From assembly GCA_018825385.1 (NCBI GenBank), contig JAHJEX010000056.1:1-42611 (forward strand): 42,611 nucleotides of DNA, given 5' to 3'. The notes below the pieces were generated by a model. It ran no database searches and was not told the origin of the DNA. It worked only from the letters and a program-made list of their open reading frames with translations. This DNA is from Patescibacteria group bacterium. Lineage in GTDB: Bacteria > Patescibacteriota > Patescibacteriia > UM-FILTER-42-10. Below, in pieces: positions 1-8,958 of this stretch. The position numbers were made by a program, and so were the translations under genes. How positions within the stretch are numbered: the first letter of the stretch is position 1; each line of letters starts with the position of its first letter.

Positions 1-2
1 AA

Positions 3-86
3 CAGGCAATCGCAGCTATCGAAGCGGCTATGCCCCGGACGGATACCGACCTTTCCTGGAGCGGTGCCGATCCGCACGAACGCTGA
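3..86 (+). CDS. C-terminal end of a CDS truncated by the window start, unknown function
   Basis: Open frame QAIAAIEAAMPRTDTDLSWSGADPHER* followed directly by a terminator hairpin. Confidence 0.45.
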   Translation, partial: QAIAAIEAAMPRTDTDLSWSGADPHER

Positions 87-103
87 TTCGCACACTCTTC
101 CAA

Positions 104-135
104 GGGACTCAACATTGCATCGAGCCCCTTTTTTT
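104..135 (+). terminator. Intrinsic terminator
   Basis: GGGACTC-N11-GAGCCCC followed by TTTTTTT. Confidence 0.75.
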
Positions 136-285
136 ATTTCCTTTAAAAAACCGTTGCCTGAAAAACGCGGGTCGTGTCCTTATCGCTCAAGAAAAGAATA
201 TGATGTTTTAAATTTTCTTTGGATCCTCGCATCAAGCTCGATAATGACATATAGGCATAAATTCGAATTCGCGTTTTTTTAGAAT

Positions 286-335
286 AAAAAAAAGACCCTT
301 TTGAGCTTAAGCTCATGGCAATGGGTCAAAGCCGT
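286..335 (-). terminator. Intrinsic terminator of the 341..841 gene
   Basis: Minus strand GACCC...GAGCTTAAGCTC...GGGTC followed by TTTTTTTT. Confidence 0.75.
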
Positions 336-340
336 AATGA

Positions 341-841
341 TCATCTGCAAAGATGCTTTTGTGCGTCAATGAATCTCTCGGCGGTCGTGGTCTGTATGGA
401 AGAGGCAATTACGATTTCGATTTCCAATTCGAAGATGGTATAGAGAACCTTGAATAGTTCATCGAGTATAGTCCTGTTTATACCATCTGCATCTTCGCAG
501 ACCATGAATACTTTACCGCTGAATATGATCTCGAAGTATATCAGGTTTTTGCGTCGGGCTTCGTTGTTTGCGACGATGACGCGTAGTTTCAACGGATTGG
601 ATCCGTTCACCAGATACCAGGCCAGAGCTTTGCAGAAATATTCCTGCGGATAGAAAAGATCGATGCTCCAGTTCGGGATGGTGCTGTCCTCAGGAACAGC
701 TAGATCGAAAGGGTGCTTTTCCAGTGGAGTTGCCAGACCGAGAAGAGCCGGCTTAACAGAACCGGCCGCGGAATCTAGAAATTGCTGAAATCCTTCCAAC
801 GCATGAAGATCTTTCAGTTTATCAGGTGCATCTTCCTGCAT
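341..841 (-). CDS. Hypothetical protein (166 aa)
   Basis: ORF with AAGGAG-type SD on minus strand, TTGACA promoter near 915-890 and downstream terminator. Confidence 0.7.
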   Translation of the reverse strand: MQEDAPDKLKDLHALEGFQQFLDSAAGSVKPALLGLATPLEKHPFDLAVPEDSTIPNWSIDLFYPQEYFCKALAWYLVNGSNPLKLRVIVANNEARRKNLIYFEIIFSGKVFMVCEDADGINRTILDELFKVLYTIFELEIEIVIASSIQTTTAERFIDAQKHLCR

Positions 842-999
842 TACACACTCCTTTCTTGAAAGTGAGAATACCTGATGGCTTGGACTTTATCACTACTGTT
901 TGTCTTTGTCAAAACAAAAACACCAAATTGACTATTATTCTATGGAATAAAAAAACCACCGAGTATTGTCCTCAGTGGGGGCAGAAAAGAGCGGTTTGC

Positions 1000-1308
1000 C
1001 TAGGTGTCCAGCTCGACCAGTTTCACTTCCATGGGAAGACCCGACATTACGTCGTCGGTCAGGCTGGTGAACCATTCTCCGTCTTTCAAATCCAGCATCC
1101 GACTGTACTGTTCGAAATTCTTCCCCCAGAGGTGAATCTGGATCTGTCCGTCGGGCGGCATCACGCTGCGCTGCCGGACGAAGGTTTCCACCACCATGCT
1201 GTTCGGAAAGGTGACACGCACGCGGGACGCTACTTCAGGTACATTGTCGGGAAAAACATTGTCTGGCATGATGGCCCTTTCGGATAGGGTTTTGCTCAGC
1301 ATCGGCAT
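1000..1308 (-). CDS. Hypothetical protein (102 aa, start uncertain)
   Basis: Minus-strand ORF with upstream TTGACA-N17-TATCCT and downstream hairpin/T-tract. The ATG at 1271 is an alternative start. Confidence 0.6.
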   Translation of the reverse strand: MPMLSKTLSERAIMPDNVFPDNVPEVASRVRVTFPNSMVVETFVRQRSVMPPDGQIQIHLWGKNFEQYSRMLDLKDGEWFTSLTDDVMSGLPMEVKLVELDT

Positions 1309-1359
1309 AATGCTAAGTGGGGAAGGATAACATATGATTTTTTATGTGTCAATTATAGT

Positions 1360-1389
1360 TTGTCTTTCATAAAATAAACATGTTATAAT
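1360..1389 (+). promoter_or_regulatory. Sigma70-type promoter of msrB, near-leaderless
   Basis: TTGTCT-N18-TATAAT; ATG at 1399 is 9 nt after the -10 box. Confidence 0.7.
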
Positions 1390-1398
1390 CAGAGTCCT

Positions 1399-1770
1399 AT
1401 GAAATACAAAAAACTTACTGTTGAGGAAGAGCAGGTAATAGAGCACAAGGGAACTGAACCCGCTTTTTCCGGAGAATATGACAGACATTTCGGAAACGGG
1501 GGATACTTTTGCCGAAGATGTGACAGTAAGCTTTATAATTCTGAAGATAAATTTGACGCGCATTGCGGATGGCCTTCCTTTGATCAGGAAGTTGCTGGCG
1601 CAGTAAAGCGCTTGCCGGATGCGGACGGCAGGCGAGTGGAGATTCAATGCGCCAGTTGCAATGCGCATTTGGGGCATGTTTTTGAAGGAGAGCAAATGAC
1701 GGAAAAAAACACCCGTCACTGTGTTAATTCTATTTCATTAGTTTTTAAATCAAATGGAGAAGCGAAATAA
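1399..1770 (+). CDS. msrB: Peptide-methionine (R)-S-oxide reductase MsrB
   Basis: CxxC pairs, CGWPSF, RHCVNSISLVF motif. Confidence 0.95.
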   Translation: MKYKKLTVEEEQVIEHKGTEPAFSGEYDRHFGNGGYFCRRCDSKLYNSEDKFDAHCGWPSFDQEVAGAVKRLPDADGRRVEIQCASCNAHLGHVFEGEQMTEKNTRHCVNSISLVFKSNGEAK

Positions 1771-2269
1771 AATAGTTTTGGGCGGTGGATGCTTTTGGTG
1801 CGCGGAAGCGGTTTTTGCGTTGCAAAAAGGAGTTATTTCTGCGACCTGCGGTTATGCGGGCGGAGAAACCCCGAACCCAACATATGAGCAAGTAAGTAAT
1901 GGTGAGACAGGTCACGCCGAGGTAGTAGAGATTGAGTATGATCCTTCTATTGCAAGCCTTTCTGCAATTTTGAAAACGTTTTTTGCGATGCATGACCCAA
2001 CCTCATTAAACCGGCAGGGGAATGATGTTGGTACACAGTACAGGTCTGCTATTTACTGGACGGACGAAGAGCAGAAAAAAGAGATTGAGAATTATCTTAC
2101 AATGCTGAAAAGCGAATATACCCAGCCAATTGTCACCGAAGTAAAACTATTGGACAAATTTTACAAAGCGGAAGAATACCATCAGCGGTTTTTTGAGAAA
2201 AATCCAAATCAGGCTTATTGCCAAGCGGTGATTGCACCAAAGGTAGAGAATTTTAAAAAGAGTTTGTAG
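1754..2269 (+). CDS. msrA: Peptide-methionine (S)-S-oxide reductase MsrA
   Basis: GGGCFWCAEAVF, TGHAEVVEIEYDP, HQRFFEKNP motifs; overlaps msrB by 17 nt. Confidence 0.96.
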   Translation: MEKRNKIVLGGGCFWCAEAVFALQKGVISATCGYAGGETPNPTYEQVSNGETGHAEVVEIEYDPSIASLSAILKTFFAMHDPTSLNRQGNDVGTQYRSAIYWTDEEQKKEIENYLTMLKSEYTQPIVTEVKLLDKFYKAEEYHQRFFEKNPNQAYCQAVIAPKVENFKKSL

Positions 2270-2308
2270 CTATTATCTAAGCACGATCAATCAAAAAAGA
2301 CATTACTA

Positions 2309-2524
2309 TCCTTCGACTCTCCCACGGCAGCGGAATCACTCAGAAGCCAACTGATGACTTATTCCCTGAGTGGAGCCCCGCTTAAGCTGGACGGAATCGA
2401 AGGGTTATTTTATTGTCGTCCTTCGACTCTCTGTCGTTCGCTCAGGAGATAATGGATTTAATAAATATGTACGCTTCTGGGCGATTTTCCCTCGACTCTC
2501 CCGCATCCGCGGGATCGCTCAGGA
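2309..2524. repeat. Cluster of short dispersed TTCGACTCTC...CGCTCAGGA repeats, one inverted
   Basis: Copies near 2309-2345, 2364-2404 (inverted), 2419-2448 and 2489-2524. Confidence 0.7.
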
Positions 2525-2573
2525 CAAGTTTTGTCTTGAAATAAAAAAAGACCGTTGTCAGTAAGGACGCGGG

Positions 2574-3041
2574 TCATTTGGGGGCAAGTTCGTGCCTCTC
2601 TTGCGAGCGGGGTTCAACCTGCCTGGGGTTTTCGCCGATCTGCTCAGCGAAGATCTGGACTACTTCCGGCGGACACTCGACGGGCGTGTGAACCACCCGG
2701 TCGATGGCGTACTGCATGGAGCGACGGTGAACGTAGAAATCGATCTGCTGGCAGGAGAACTCACCGGGTTTGTAGAGGTCGGGGCGCGAGATGTGGGTCT
2801 GGAGGTCGAAGTATTCGAGTTCATCCACCTCCACATGTTCGCTGTAGCCGACCGCGCTGATGATTTCACCAGCAATCCGGATGCTGTCTCCACGATGCGA
2901 ATTCTTATCCCATTCCTCGAAGGTGTTTATGCTTGTGAAATGGCACTTGCCGTCGATGACTACGTAAAGAACGCGTTGTTTCATGCGTCCGATCGTGATA
3001 CAGATCCAGAATTCCTTCAGCGGGCTTTTGGCTGAATCCAT
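2574..3041 (-). CDS. Hypothetical protein (155 aa)
   Basis: ORF with AAGGAG SD, terminator GACCCG..CGGTC-TTTTTTT at 2574-2540 and upstream TTGACA box. Confidence 0.65.
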   Translation of the reverse strand: MDSAKSPLKEFWICITIGRMKQRVLYVVIDGKCHFTSINTFEEWDKNSHRGDSIRIAGEIISAVGYSEHVEVDELEYFDLQTHISRPDLYKPGEFSCQQIDFYVHRRSMQYAIDRVVHTPVECPPEVVQIFAEQIGENPRQVEPRSQERHELAPK

Positions 3042-3268
3042 TGGCTCAGACTCCTTGCATTGCCCAAACTTAGACGACTAATCTAATAATCAGGCCCTGT
3101 TAAAAAGAGCATTAGTTTAAATACGTTATCAATAATAAGCCTGTGTGTCAATTCTTGGCTATAATTTAGCACGAAAGTCAATTTTAGCTATTGGCAAAAA
3201 CACCAAGTTGACTATTATTCTATGCAATAAAAAAAGCGCCAATCGATTAAAAAACAAATGTGTACGTG

Positions 3269-3297
3269 CACCTTTGACAGTTCAGCTAATTCATGAT
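3269..3297 (+). promoter_or_regulatory. Promoter of the 3350 gene
   Basis: TTTGACA followed by N17 and TAACTT. Confidence 0.45.
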
Positions 3298-3349
3298 AAC
3301 TTAAGAAACTTGCATAGGTTGTGAACGGTGATCTAGAAAGAGGGGTATC

Positions 3350-3700
3350 ATGAGTTCACCGAAGATTGAAGCGGGAACCAAAATCTGGAGAATGGTAATG
3401 TTCTCTAAATTGGATCCGCCCCATCTGTTTTCTTCGCAATTTCCGACTAACGCTGACGGCCACGCGCTTTTTCGCGCCAATGTCGGCACCAATGTCTTCT
3501 CTACACAGCTCATGGCTTATTCCGCTTGCCAGCAGGGAACGCTCTGCGTCTGTCCGGATCCGATTCCGGATGACTTCACCCACTTTGAAGTGGTGGAAGT
3601 AGGGCAGGGAGAAAATCCCACAGTAGTGAAGCCGGTGGCAGGCGATTCTGCTGAGCACCTGCGTCAGTTCAATCCGCCTGAACGGTGCCGGCTGGAGTAG
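3350..3700 (+). CDS. Hypothetical protein (116 aa)
   Basis: SD AGAGGGG, followed by terminator GGTAAATC..GATTTACC-TTTTTT. Confidence 0.65.
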   Translation: MSSPKIEAGTKIWRMVMFSKLDPPHLFSSQFPTNADGHALFRANVGTNVFSTQLMAYSACQQGTLCVCPDPIPDDFTHFEVVEVGQGENPTVVKPVAGDSAEHLRQFNPPERCRLE

Positions 3701-3814
3701 TCCAGGTAAATCTTGACCAGATTTACCTTTTTTATTCCGATAAAAAAAACCCTTCGAAGCAAAATGGAGGAGAGAGAGTATGAGAATAGTTGTGACTAAC
3801 TTACACTAATCGTT

Positions 3815-3843
3815 TTGACAGAAGGCAAAAAGTATGCTACAAT
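3815..3843 (+). promoter_or_regulatory. Near-consensus sigma70 promoter
   Basis: TTGACA-N17-TACAAT upstream of the 3891 ORF. Confidence 0.8.
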
Positions 3844-3890
3844 AACAAATATTACGCTAATGTTAGCGTTTAATTATTAAGCGTAAGCTT

Positions 3891-4976
3891 ATGGGACAAG
3901 AACAAAGAGAAACAACTGTAAAAACTAAAACGTCAGTTGGAGTAGTTAATGTAGCGGTTGCGACGCTACTTATGGGAGCATCTTTGGTGGTTGCTTCCGG
4001 AATTGTTATGGGTCTTGGAAATATTAAAACCGCATCAGTGAAAAAAAGCCCACCAAATGTTGCTGTAACTGAGGTTAGCGTTGATAAAAATGCATTTATT
4101 CCCAAGACTATTGATGATGGTCATGCTTCATTCATGAATTTTATTGGTCGCTTGGATGTTTATAATCAGGGAGTAATGGCAGGATCACTAACTTGGGATG
4201 GTGTATGGCATCCATCTGATAATGTCGGTTCAGATGTTACTGAACCATTATCAATTGAAGTATTTTTGCTTCAAGGTATGGTTACCGACGATGTTCCTTC
4301 TCAAGTTATAACTATGCTTACTGACGGAGGGACAATCACAGATCTTTGCTACCCTGGAGGAAAAGATGTTTCAACAGGAGATTTAAAGTATTATTATGAC
4401 CAAGACGGTATGCCTTACAAAGATGCCGCACTGAAAAACCCAGTTATGACATCTAAATGTACCGAACTACTAAAGAATTCTTACAATCCAATGGATTTAA
4501 TTGGTGGAGAGGTTAATACTGCTTATCCTGATGAAGTTGGTGAAGTGGGGTCAACTATTCGAGCTTGGATTGTCAGAGAGGGTCAAAGTATCGGCGCATA
4601 CTTAGGGAGTGAATATGGCTTCAATATGAAACTGTGGGATGATACTTATAACTTACTTGGTGGTAATGCTCCTTTATCGGTATCACTTGGACATTTTAGT
4701 GAGGGAGTACAGACTATTCCGGAACGGATGTGGAAATTAACATCAGATATTGGCGCTCATGAACTTTGTATACCGGCAGTTACTGTTGAGCCCTATACCG
4801 GCTCCTTCTTCTTCTATAATCAAGAAGGTTACCCATATGCTGATTCTCTATTAACAGAGGCAATTGCCTGTGGACCAAAATCCGGAAAATCGGTGGCCGA
4901 AACAAAAGAAGTAACAAAGGATCTTGATAATTCTGGTGAGTTCATTAATACTTTGCCAGACGAGGTAGTAGAATAA
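3891..4976 (+). CDS. Hypothetical membrane-anchored secreted protein (361 aa)
   Basis: Long ORF with N-terminal TM segment, promoter and terminator. Confidence 0.8.
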   Translation: MGQEQRETTVKTKTSVGVVNVAVATLLMGASLVVASGIVMGLGNIKTASVKKSPPNVAVTEVSVDKNAFIPKTIDDGHASFMNFIGRLDVYNQGVMAGSLTWDGVWHPSDNVGSDVTEPLSIEVFLLQGMVTDDVPSQVITMLTDGGTITDLCYPGGKDVSTGDLKYYYDQDGMPYKDAALKNPVMTSKCTELLKNSYNPMDLIGGEVNTAYPDEVGEVGSTIRAWIVREGQSIGAYLGSEYGFNMKLWDDTYNLLGGNAPLSVSLGHFSEGVQTIPERMWKLTSDIGAHELCIPAVTVEPYTGSFFFYNQEGYPYADSLLTEAIACGPKSGKSVAETKEVTKDLDNSGEFINTLPDEVVE

Positions 4977-4998
4977 GAAAATCTAGAACTGAAAATAA

Positions 4999-5028
4999 AT
5001 CCCCCGCATGAAAATGCGGGGGATTTTG
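4999..5028 (+). terminator. Intrinsic terminator
   Basis: ATCCCCCGCAT-GAAA-ATGCGGGGGAT-TTT, perfect 11-bp stem. Confidence 0.9.
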
Positions 5029-5069
5029 GTTTTGAATAAAAAAACCGCTTCAGGGAAGAAACGGTGGGA

Positions 5070-5468
5070 TTAAAGGGAGCGAATCCGCGGAGAGCGATCG
5101 GTGTCGTACATTTCCTCTCTGGTGTAAGGTTTTCCCCAGAAGATAAAGGGGATTAGGCCAAAGAGCATAATGGCCAGAACCTCAGGGAATGGGTACAGGG
5201 GTCCCAGGAACCACTTACCAATTGCAAGCAGTGATCCCAAATAGAAGATGCCTAGAATCATCCTCAGTCCGTGGTTGTGGTTGCGTTCTGTGGCGATGCG
5301 AATCGCTACAAACAGGAACGGGAAGGCAGTAGCACGGGCCACGATCCAGCACGAAGCGAGGTAGTTGTGGCCCCACTTGTAGGCTGGGTATGATGCCATC
5401 GTGCTTACGAGGATAAGGAATAAAAAGAATCTGATACAAATCCTTTTCATTTGATCCGACATGACCAC
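5070..5468 (-). CDS. Hypothetical multi-pass membrane protein
   Basis: Several hydrophobic segments; SD GAGAGGAG; promoter TTGACA-N17-TATTAT on the minus strand; terminator ACCGTTTC..GAAGCGGT-T6. ATG at 5462 is the more likely start. Confidence 0.7.
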   Translation of the reverse strand: MVMSDQMKRICIRFFLFLILVSTMASYPAYKWGHNYLASCWIVARATAFPFLFVAIRIATERNHNHGLRMILGIFYLGSLLAIGKWFLGPLYPFPEVLAIMLFGLIPFIFWGKPYTREEMYDTDRSPRIRSL

Positions 5469-5620
5469 TCCTCTCTTTCCAAGGAAAAGGGCTAGTTAAA
5501 AATAATACTTTTTATAACCGATATTGTCAATAGTAACTTTTTCATATAAAAAAATCCGCCAACTCATGTCCTGATAAGGATAAGTGGCGGTCTAGAAAAG
5601 ATCAAGTACGGCGAGGAGCC

Positions 5621-5968
5621 CTAGGCCCTTTGAACCTTGTACAGTTCATACACATCGAGGTGTACGGAACAAACGCTCTGCGGGTCTCGGAGTAGCACCT
5701 GGATGTGCCCACCCACCGATGCTATTGCGGGACTGAACATGACCAGCCCTTTACCCTTCTCCGCCGAGTTTTTGGGGAAGCGCCACTTGCCCGAGGAGGT
5801 CTGGTGCAAGCGCACCATCATCGGCTGGACACAGGCACTGTGAATATCCTTGGGCGGGTTGAAGCGAGGCATGGGTCGGTGAAAGAACTGGACGGCTTCT
5901 GGTGGCACATGGATGATGTCACCGGGATTGATGGAAAACGTGTGTGGATGATGATGCGGGTCGTTCAC
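5621..5968 (-). CDS. Hypothetical protein, GTG start (MNDPHHHPHTFSINPGDIIHVPPE...)
   Basis: SD AAGGAGG precedes GTG at 5968. The ATG at 6043 overlaps the -10 box of TTGACA-N18-TATAAT. Confidence 0.65.
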   Translation of the reverse strand: MNDPHHHPHTFSINPGDIIHVPPEAVQFFHRPMPRFNPPKDIHSACVQPMMVRLHQTSSGKWRFPKNSAEKGKGLVMFSPAIASVGGHIQVLLRDPQSVCSVHLDVYELYKVQRA

Positions 5969-6206
5969 GACTGGTCCTCCTTGAAAGGGTGGCAGAGCCT
6001 GACATGTTTCTGATACCTTTCTGACCATCAACAAGTTTTTCATTATAGAGGAATTTCGTCATATATGTCAATATAATGCTTTTCACTATGCAGAAATAGA
6101 GAAAAAAATGTTTTGTGATCTGTCAGACTATTAGCTTTAGAGTTCTTTGTTTCTAAAAAAAAGACCCATGTTTTTGATAACAGAGGAGTCAACTGTTTGT
6201 TAGAGT

Positions 6207-6395
6207 CTAGGTAGCAGAACTGGTTGGATTGTCAGTCCGCGGTGCCTTGCAACTGCGACAATGCTTGTCTTCAGGACGCAAATAGTCTTTCTGACAGTTG
6301 CTACAGATTGGCACTATTTTCATTCTTCCGCCACAATTGCCACAAGTATCTTTTCCTGCCAACGATGGTAAATGACAATCCAGGCAAACACGCAT
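6207..6395 (-). CDS. Small double zinc-ribbon protein
   Basis: Four CxxC motifs in 62 aa (CLDC, CGNC, CSNC, CRSC); TTGACA-N17-TATGAT promoter; terminator downstream. Confidence 0.75.
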   Translation of the reverse strand: MRVCLDCHLPSLAGKDTCGNCGGRMKIVPICSNCQKDYLRPEDKHCRSCKAPRTDNPTSSAT

Positions 6396-6477
6396 ACCAC
6401 ATTCCTTTCCTTGCCTTTTCTCAATTTAAACAGTTGCTACATCATAGAGCGTTGTAATAATATTGTCAAACAAAGAC

Positions 6478-6500
6478 CCCCCGAGTCGGGAGGTCTAGAG
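6478..6500 (-). terminator. Intrinsic terminator of the 754-aa ORF
   Basis: Minus strand GACCTCCCGACTCGGGGGGTC-TTTG. Confidence 0.7.
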
Positions 6501-6526
6501 TTAGTAGGATTGCAATTTTGGTAGAC

Positions 6527-8791
6527 TTATCCTTCTAAATCAATTTTATATATATTGTTACCGTTTAAGAGATAAATGGCATTGTTTGATTCGGAAACTG
6601 TGAAGTCCTTCAGATTATCAAAAGAGTCTGAAAAATACTGATTAACTAGCCCGCCGTTTTCATTTAATACCACAATCCGTTTGTTATTTGGGTCCAGTAC
6701 ATAAACATTATCAAGATCAGGTGCTGCATGGATCTTAGTCGGATTAGAGAAAGCGGGATCAATAGTACTAGTCTTAAAATCTTCATCCTTCCCTCCAGCA
6801 AATAATTTCCATACCTCACCATTATTCTTTGCTACATAAACTGAACCGTCAACTGCTATGGAGTTTGCATTAGTCACATCTAAGCTATCGTCTGTAATCC
6901 AAGCGGTACCACTACCCCAATCGTTTGCTGATTTTTCGTGACGGAAGATCTGGTTATTTTTAGTATCAAGAGTATAGATTCTACCAAGATAGGTGTTGAA
7001 ATCTTTTATTGTTTTATCTACGTTTGCTGATTCAACACTACGTTTGGTAAATGAAGCATCAGCAATATTATATTCATAAAAATTGTCAGCGGATGTGTAT
7101 AAAAGGAACAGGTTAGTAGTAAGAGGAATGCCTTTTAGCAAATTACCATCAATAGCACCAGCTGATTCTATGGCAACTGACTGATCTTCCAGAGAAGCAC
7201 TTAAAATAGAATTATCTGCAGACTCATATGAGTAGAGAGTATCACCAATCAAAACCAGTCCGGCAGGGGATAGACCTCCGCCTGCTGTTGCCAGATCAGC
7301 AACCTGATTGGGACCTGTAATCTTCACTATATGATTGACTTTATCCAGCTGATTTTGAATTAGTTGCAAAAGTTCAGTTTTTTTGCTTTGAAAATCTTTT
7401 TCTTCATCCGGAACACTTTGCACCAAAGTCTTTGCTTCACTCAATAGGACCCTGGAGTCTTCTTCATTTTCATAAATTAGCGCAGCTTCTGCTTCCGAGG
7501 TCTTTTCTTCAGCCTGTACTAAAGCTTGCTCGTAGCCTTCCCGTAGCTGTTTTTGATCTTCTCGTTTGCCCAGGTTTACAATATTGAATGCAAATATCAC
7601 AATCAGCAATACCGCAATTCCCAATATTGCCTTACGAGGATTTGACATATTCTTTAAACGAACTAGAAATCTGGCAGTTCCTTTATTGGTATTATGAGGA
7701 AGCGTTCGAATACGACCGCGGATTGTTTCTTTTTTCCTGAATAGACCGCCAATTCCTCTGATACCTAACACTGCCAGTTCAAAAATCCTTTTTCCGGCCA
7801 AAATCGTATAGCTTAAAACAGTAGCAAGGAATCCCTGTCTCTCTGGCTTTCTGTTTTTTATTTTTCTCGTTACTTCTGATTTCTCTTCCGTGTCTTCTGT
7901 TAGTTCCCTTTTTGAAATACGGTTTCTGACTTTTCCGGTAAGAGATTTTATTCCTTTTGAAATATTTGGCCAGATCGATGGCGTGAGTAGTTCTGAAGTG
8001 CTGCGTTCCTGGTCAATTAATCCATCCATTGAATGTTCGGGAGTAGTTCTTTGTGCTCTATTCAGTAGTACAGATGTTGCTTGTGCATCTTCACTTACAC
8101 TGACAACTGCTTCTACTGATTTTATTCCTAAGATTATGGCAATGAATGATGCACCGTTTGAACTATCACCCAAAAGACTTTGAATAGTTCTTACTGCGTC
8201 TTCAGGACTATTCTCTGTGATAATCCTTCTAATTTTTTCCTGAGAGATATAATCCAAAAGACTATTGTTGCAGAACAGTAGGGAGTCATTTTCTTTTACG
8301 TTTCCAGAGATTACATTTGAAAAAATCTTCAAAGGATTTACTTTTCCGCCAGCTTCACCGGCCTGATCAACAATATCAACAATCTTTGTTTTTTGAATAA
8401 AAAAAGCATGCATACCACCAAGTTGAGCAATGTGTAACTCACTTCCTTTATGCACACCGACAATACAGTTGAAAACATCAACCCAGTCTTTTTCACCGGA
8501 TGCGATTAGCTCATGAAGTTTATTGTTGGTTTTTTGAAGCGCATCTTCAAAGGCTAACTCAACATTAATTTTGTCCGATCCGTAGTAGTGATTTTTTAGT
8601 TCCGATTCAACTAGCTGAACCACTTTCTTGTTTATGTCACTCTTTGCATCAATCTCTGTGAGCACAAATAAATGGCCCAAGTTCTGAAGTTCTAGCGGGG
8701 TGATTTCCGGAACAAATACATTTACAGTTGACCTGCCTTGTTCAGGGTTATGGACCAGGAGTCTGGTTATTTTTGCTTTGATGCCATTCAA
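6527..8791 (-). CDS. Degenerate PP2C-like domain, TM helix, coiled coil and C-terminal beta-propeller-like repeats
   Basis: N-terminal PP2C-like pattern with AQLGGMHAF where GDSR is expected; TM AILGIAVLLIVIFAFNIV; C-terminal NHL/propeller-like repeats. Confidence 0.7.
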   Translation of the reverse strand: MNGIKAKITRLLVHNPEQGRSTVNVFVPEITPLELQNLGHLFVLTEIDAKSDINKKVVQLVESELKNHYYGSDKINVELAFEDALQKTNNKLHELIASGEKDWVDVFNCIVGVHKGSELHIAQLGGMHAFFIQKTKIVDIVDQAGEAGGKVNPLKIFSNVISGNVKENDSLLFCNNSLLDYISQEKIRRIITENSPEDAVRTIQSLLGDSSNGASFIAIILGIKSVEAVVSVSEDAQATSVLLNRAQRTTPEHSMDGLIDQERSTSELLTPSIWPNISKGIKSLTGKVRNRISKRELTEDTEEKSEVTRKIKNRKPERQGFLATVLSYTILAGKRIFELAVLGIRGIGGLFRKKETIRGRIRTLPHNTNKGTARFLVRLKNMSNPRKAILGIAVLLIVIFAFNIVNLGKREDQKQLREGYEQALVQAEEKTSEAEAALIYENEEDSRVLLSEAKTLVQSVPDEEKDFQSKKTELLQLIQNQLDKVNHIVKITGPNQVADLATAGGGLSPAGLVLIGDTLYSYESADNSILSASLEDQSVAIESAGAIDGNLLKGIPLTTNLFLLYTSADNFYEYNIADASFTKRSVESANVDKTIKDFNTYLGRIYTLDTKNNQIFRHEKSANDWGSGTAWITDDSLDVTNANSIAVDGSVYVAKNNGEVWKLFAGGKDEDFKTSTIDPAFSNPTKIHAAPDLDNVYVLDPNNKRIVVLNENGGLVNQYFSDSFDNLKDFTVSESNNAIYLLNGNNIYKIDLEG

Positions 8792-8917
8792 TTGTTTATG
8801 CCTTTGTAGTTATGAATAAAATAGGGGATATTCCACTTGCATATACCTTATTATTATTGAACATTTTTGCATTTTTCGCAAGTTGGGAAGGTATTTTAGC
8901 ATCATTTACTTCAATGC

Positions 8918-8946
8918 TTTACATGAATTGTGGAAAAACGTATAAT
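8918..8946 (+). promoter_or_regulatory. Sigma70 promoter of the winged-helix regulator/K+ channel operon
   Basis: TTTACA-N17-TATAAT; in-frame ATG at 8959. Confidence 0.85.
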
Positions 8947-8958
8947 AAAGGCAACTTT

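Noticed and set aside
826-1287. 153-aa + strand ORF
   Set aside because: Antisense to the minus-strand 1000..1308 gene and its terminator; composition looks like a shadow frame.
2309-2524. Repeat cluster as a CRISPR-like or phage attachment site
   Set aside because: Irregular spacing and mixed orientation fit short dispersed palindromic repeats; no integrase nearby.
2555-3035. + strand ORFs of 101 and 147 aa
   Set aside because: Shadow frames opposite the 2574..3041 minus gene, which has SD, promoter and terminator.
5969-6043. Automatic start ATG at 6043 for the minus-strand 140-aa ORF
   Set aside because: That ATG overlaps the TATAAT -10 box of TTGACA-N18-TATAAT; a GTG at 5968 after AAGGAGG is better.
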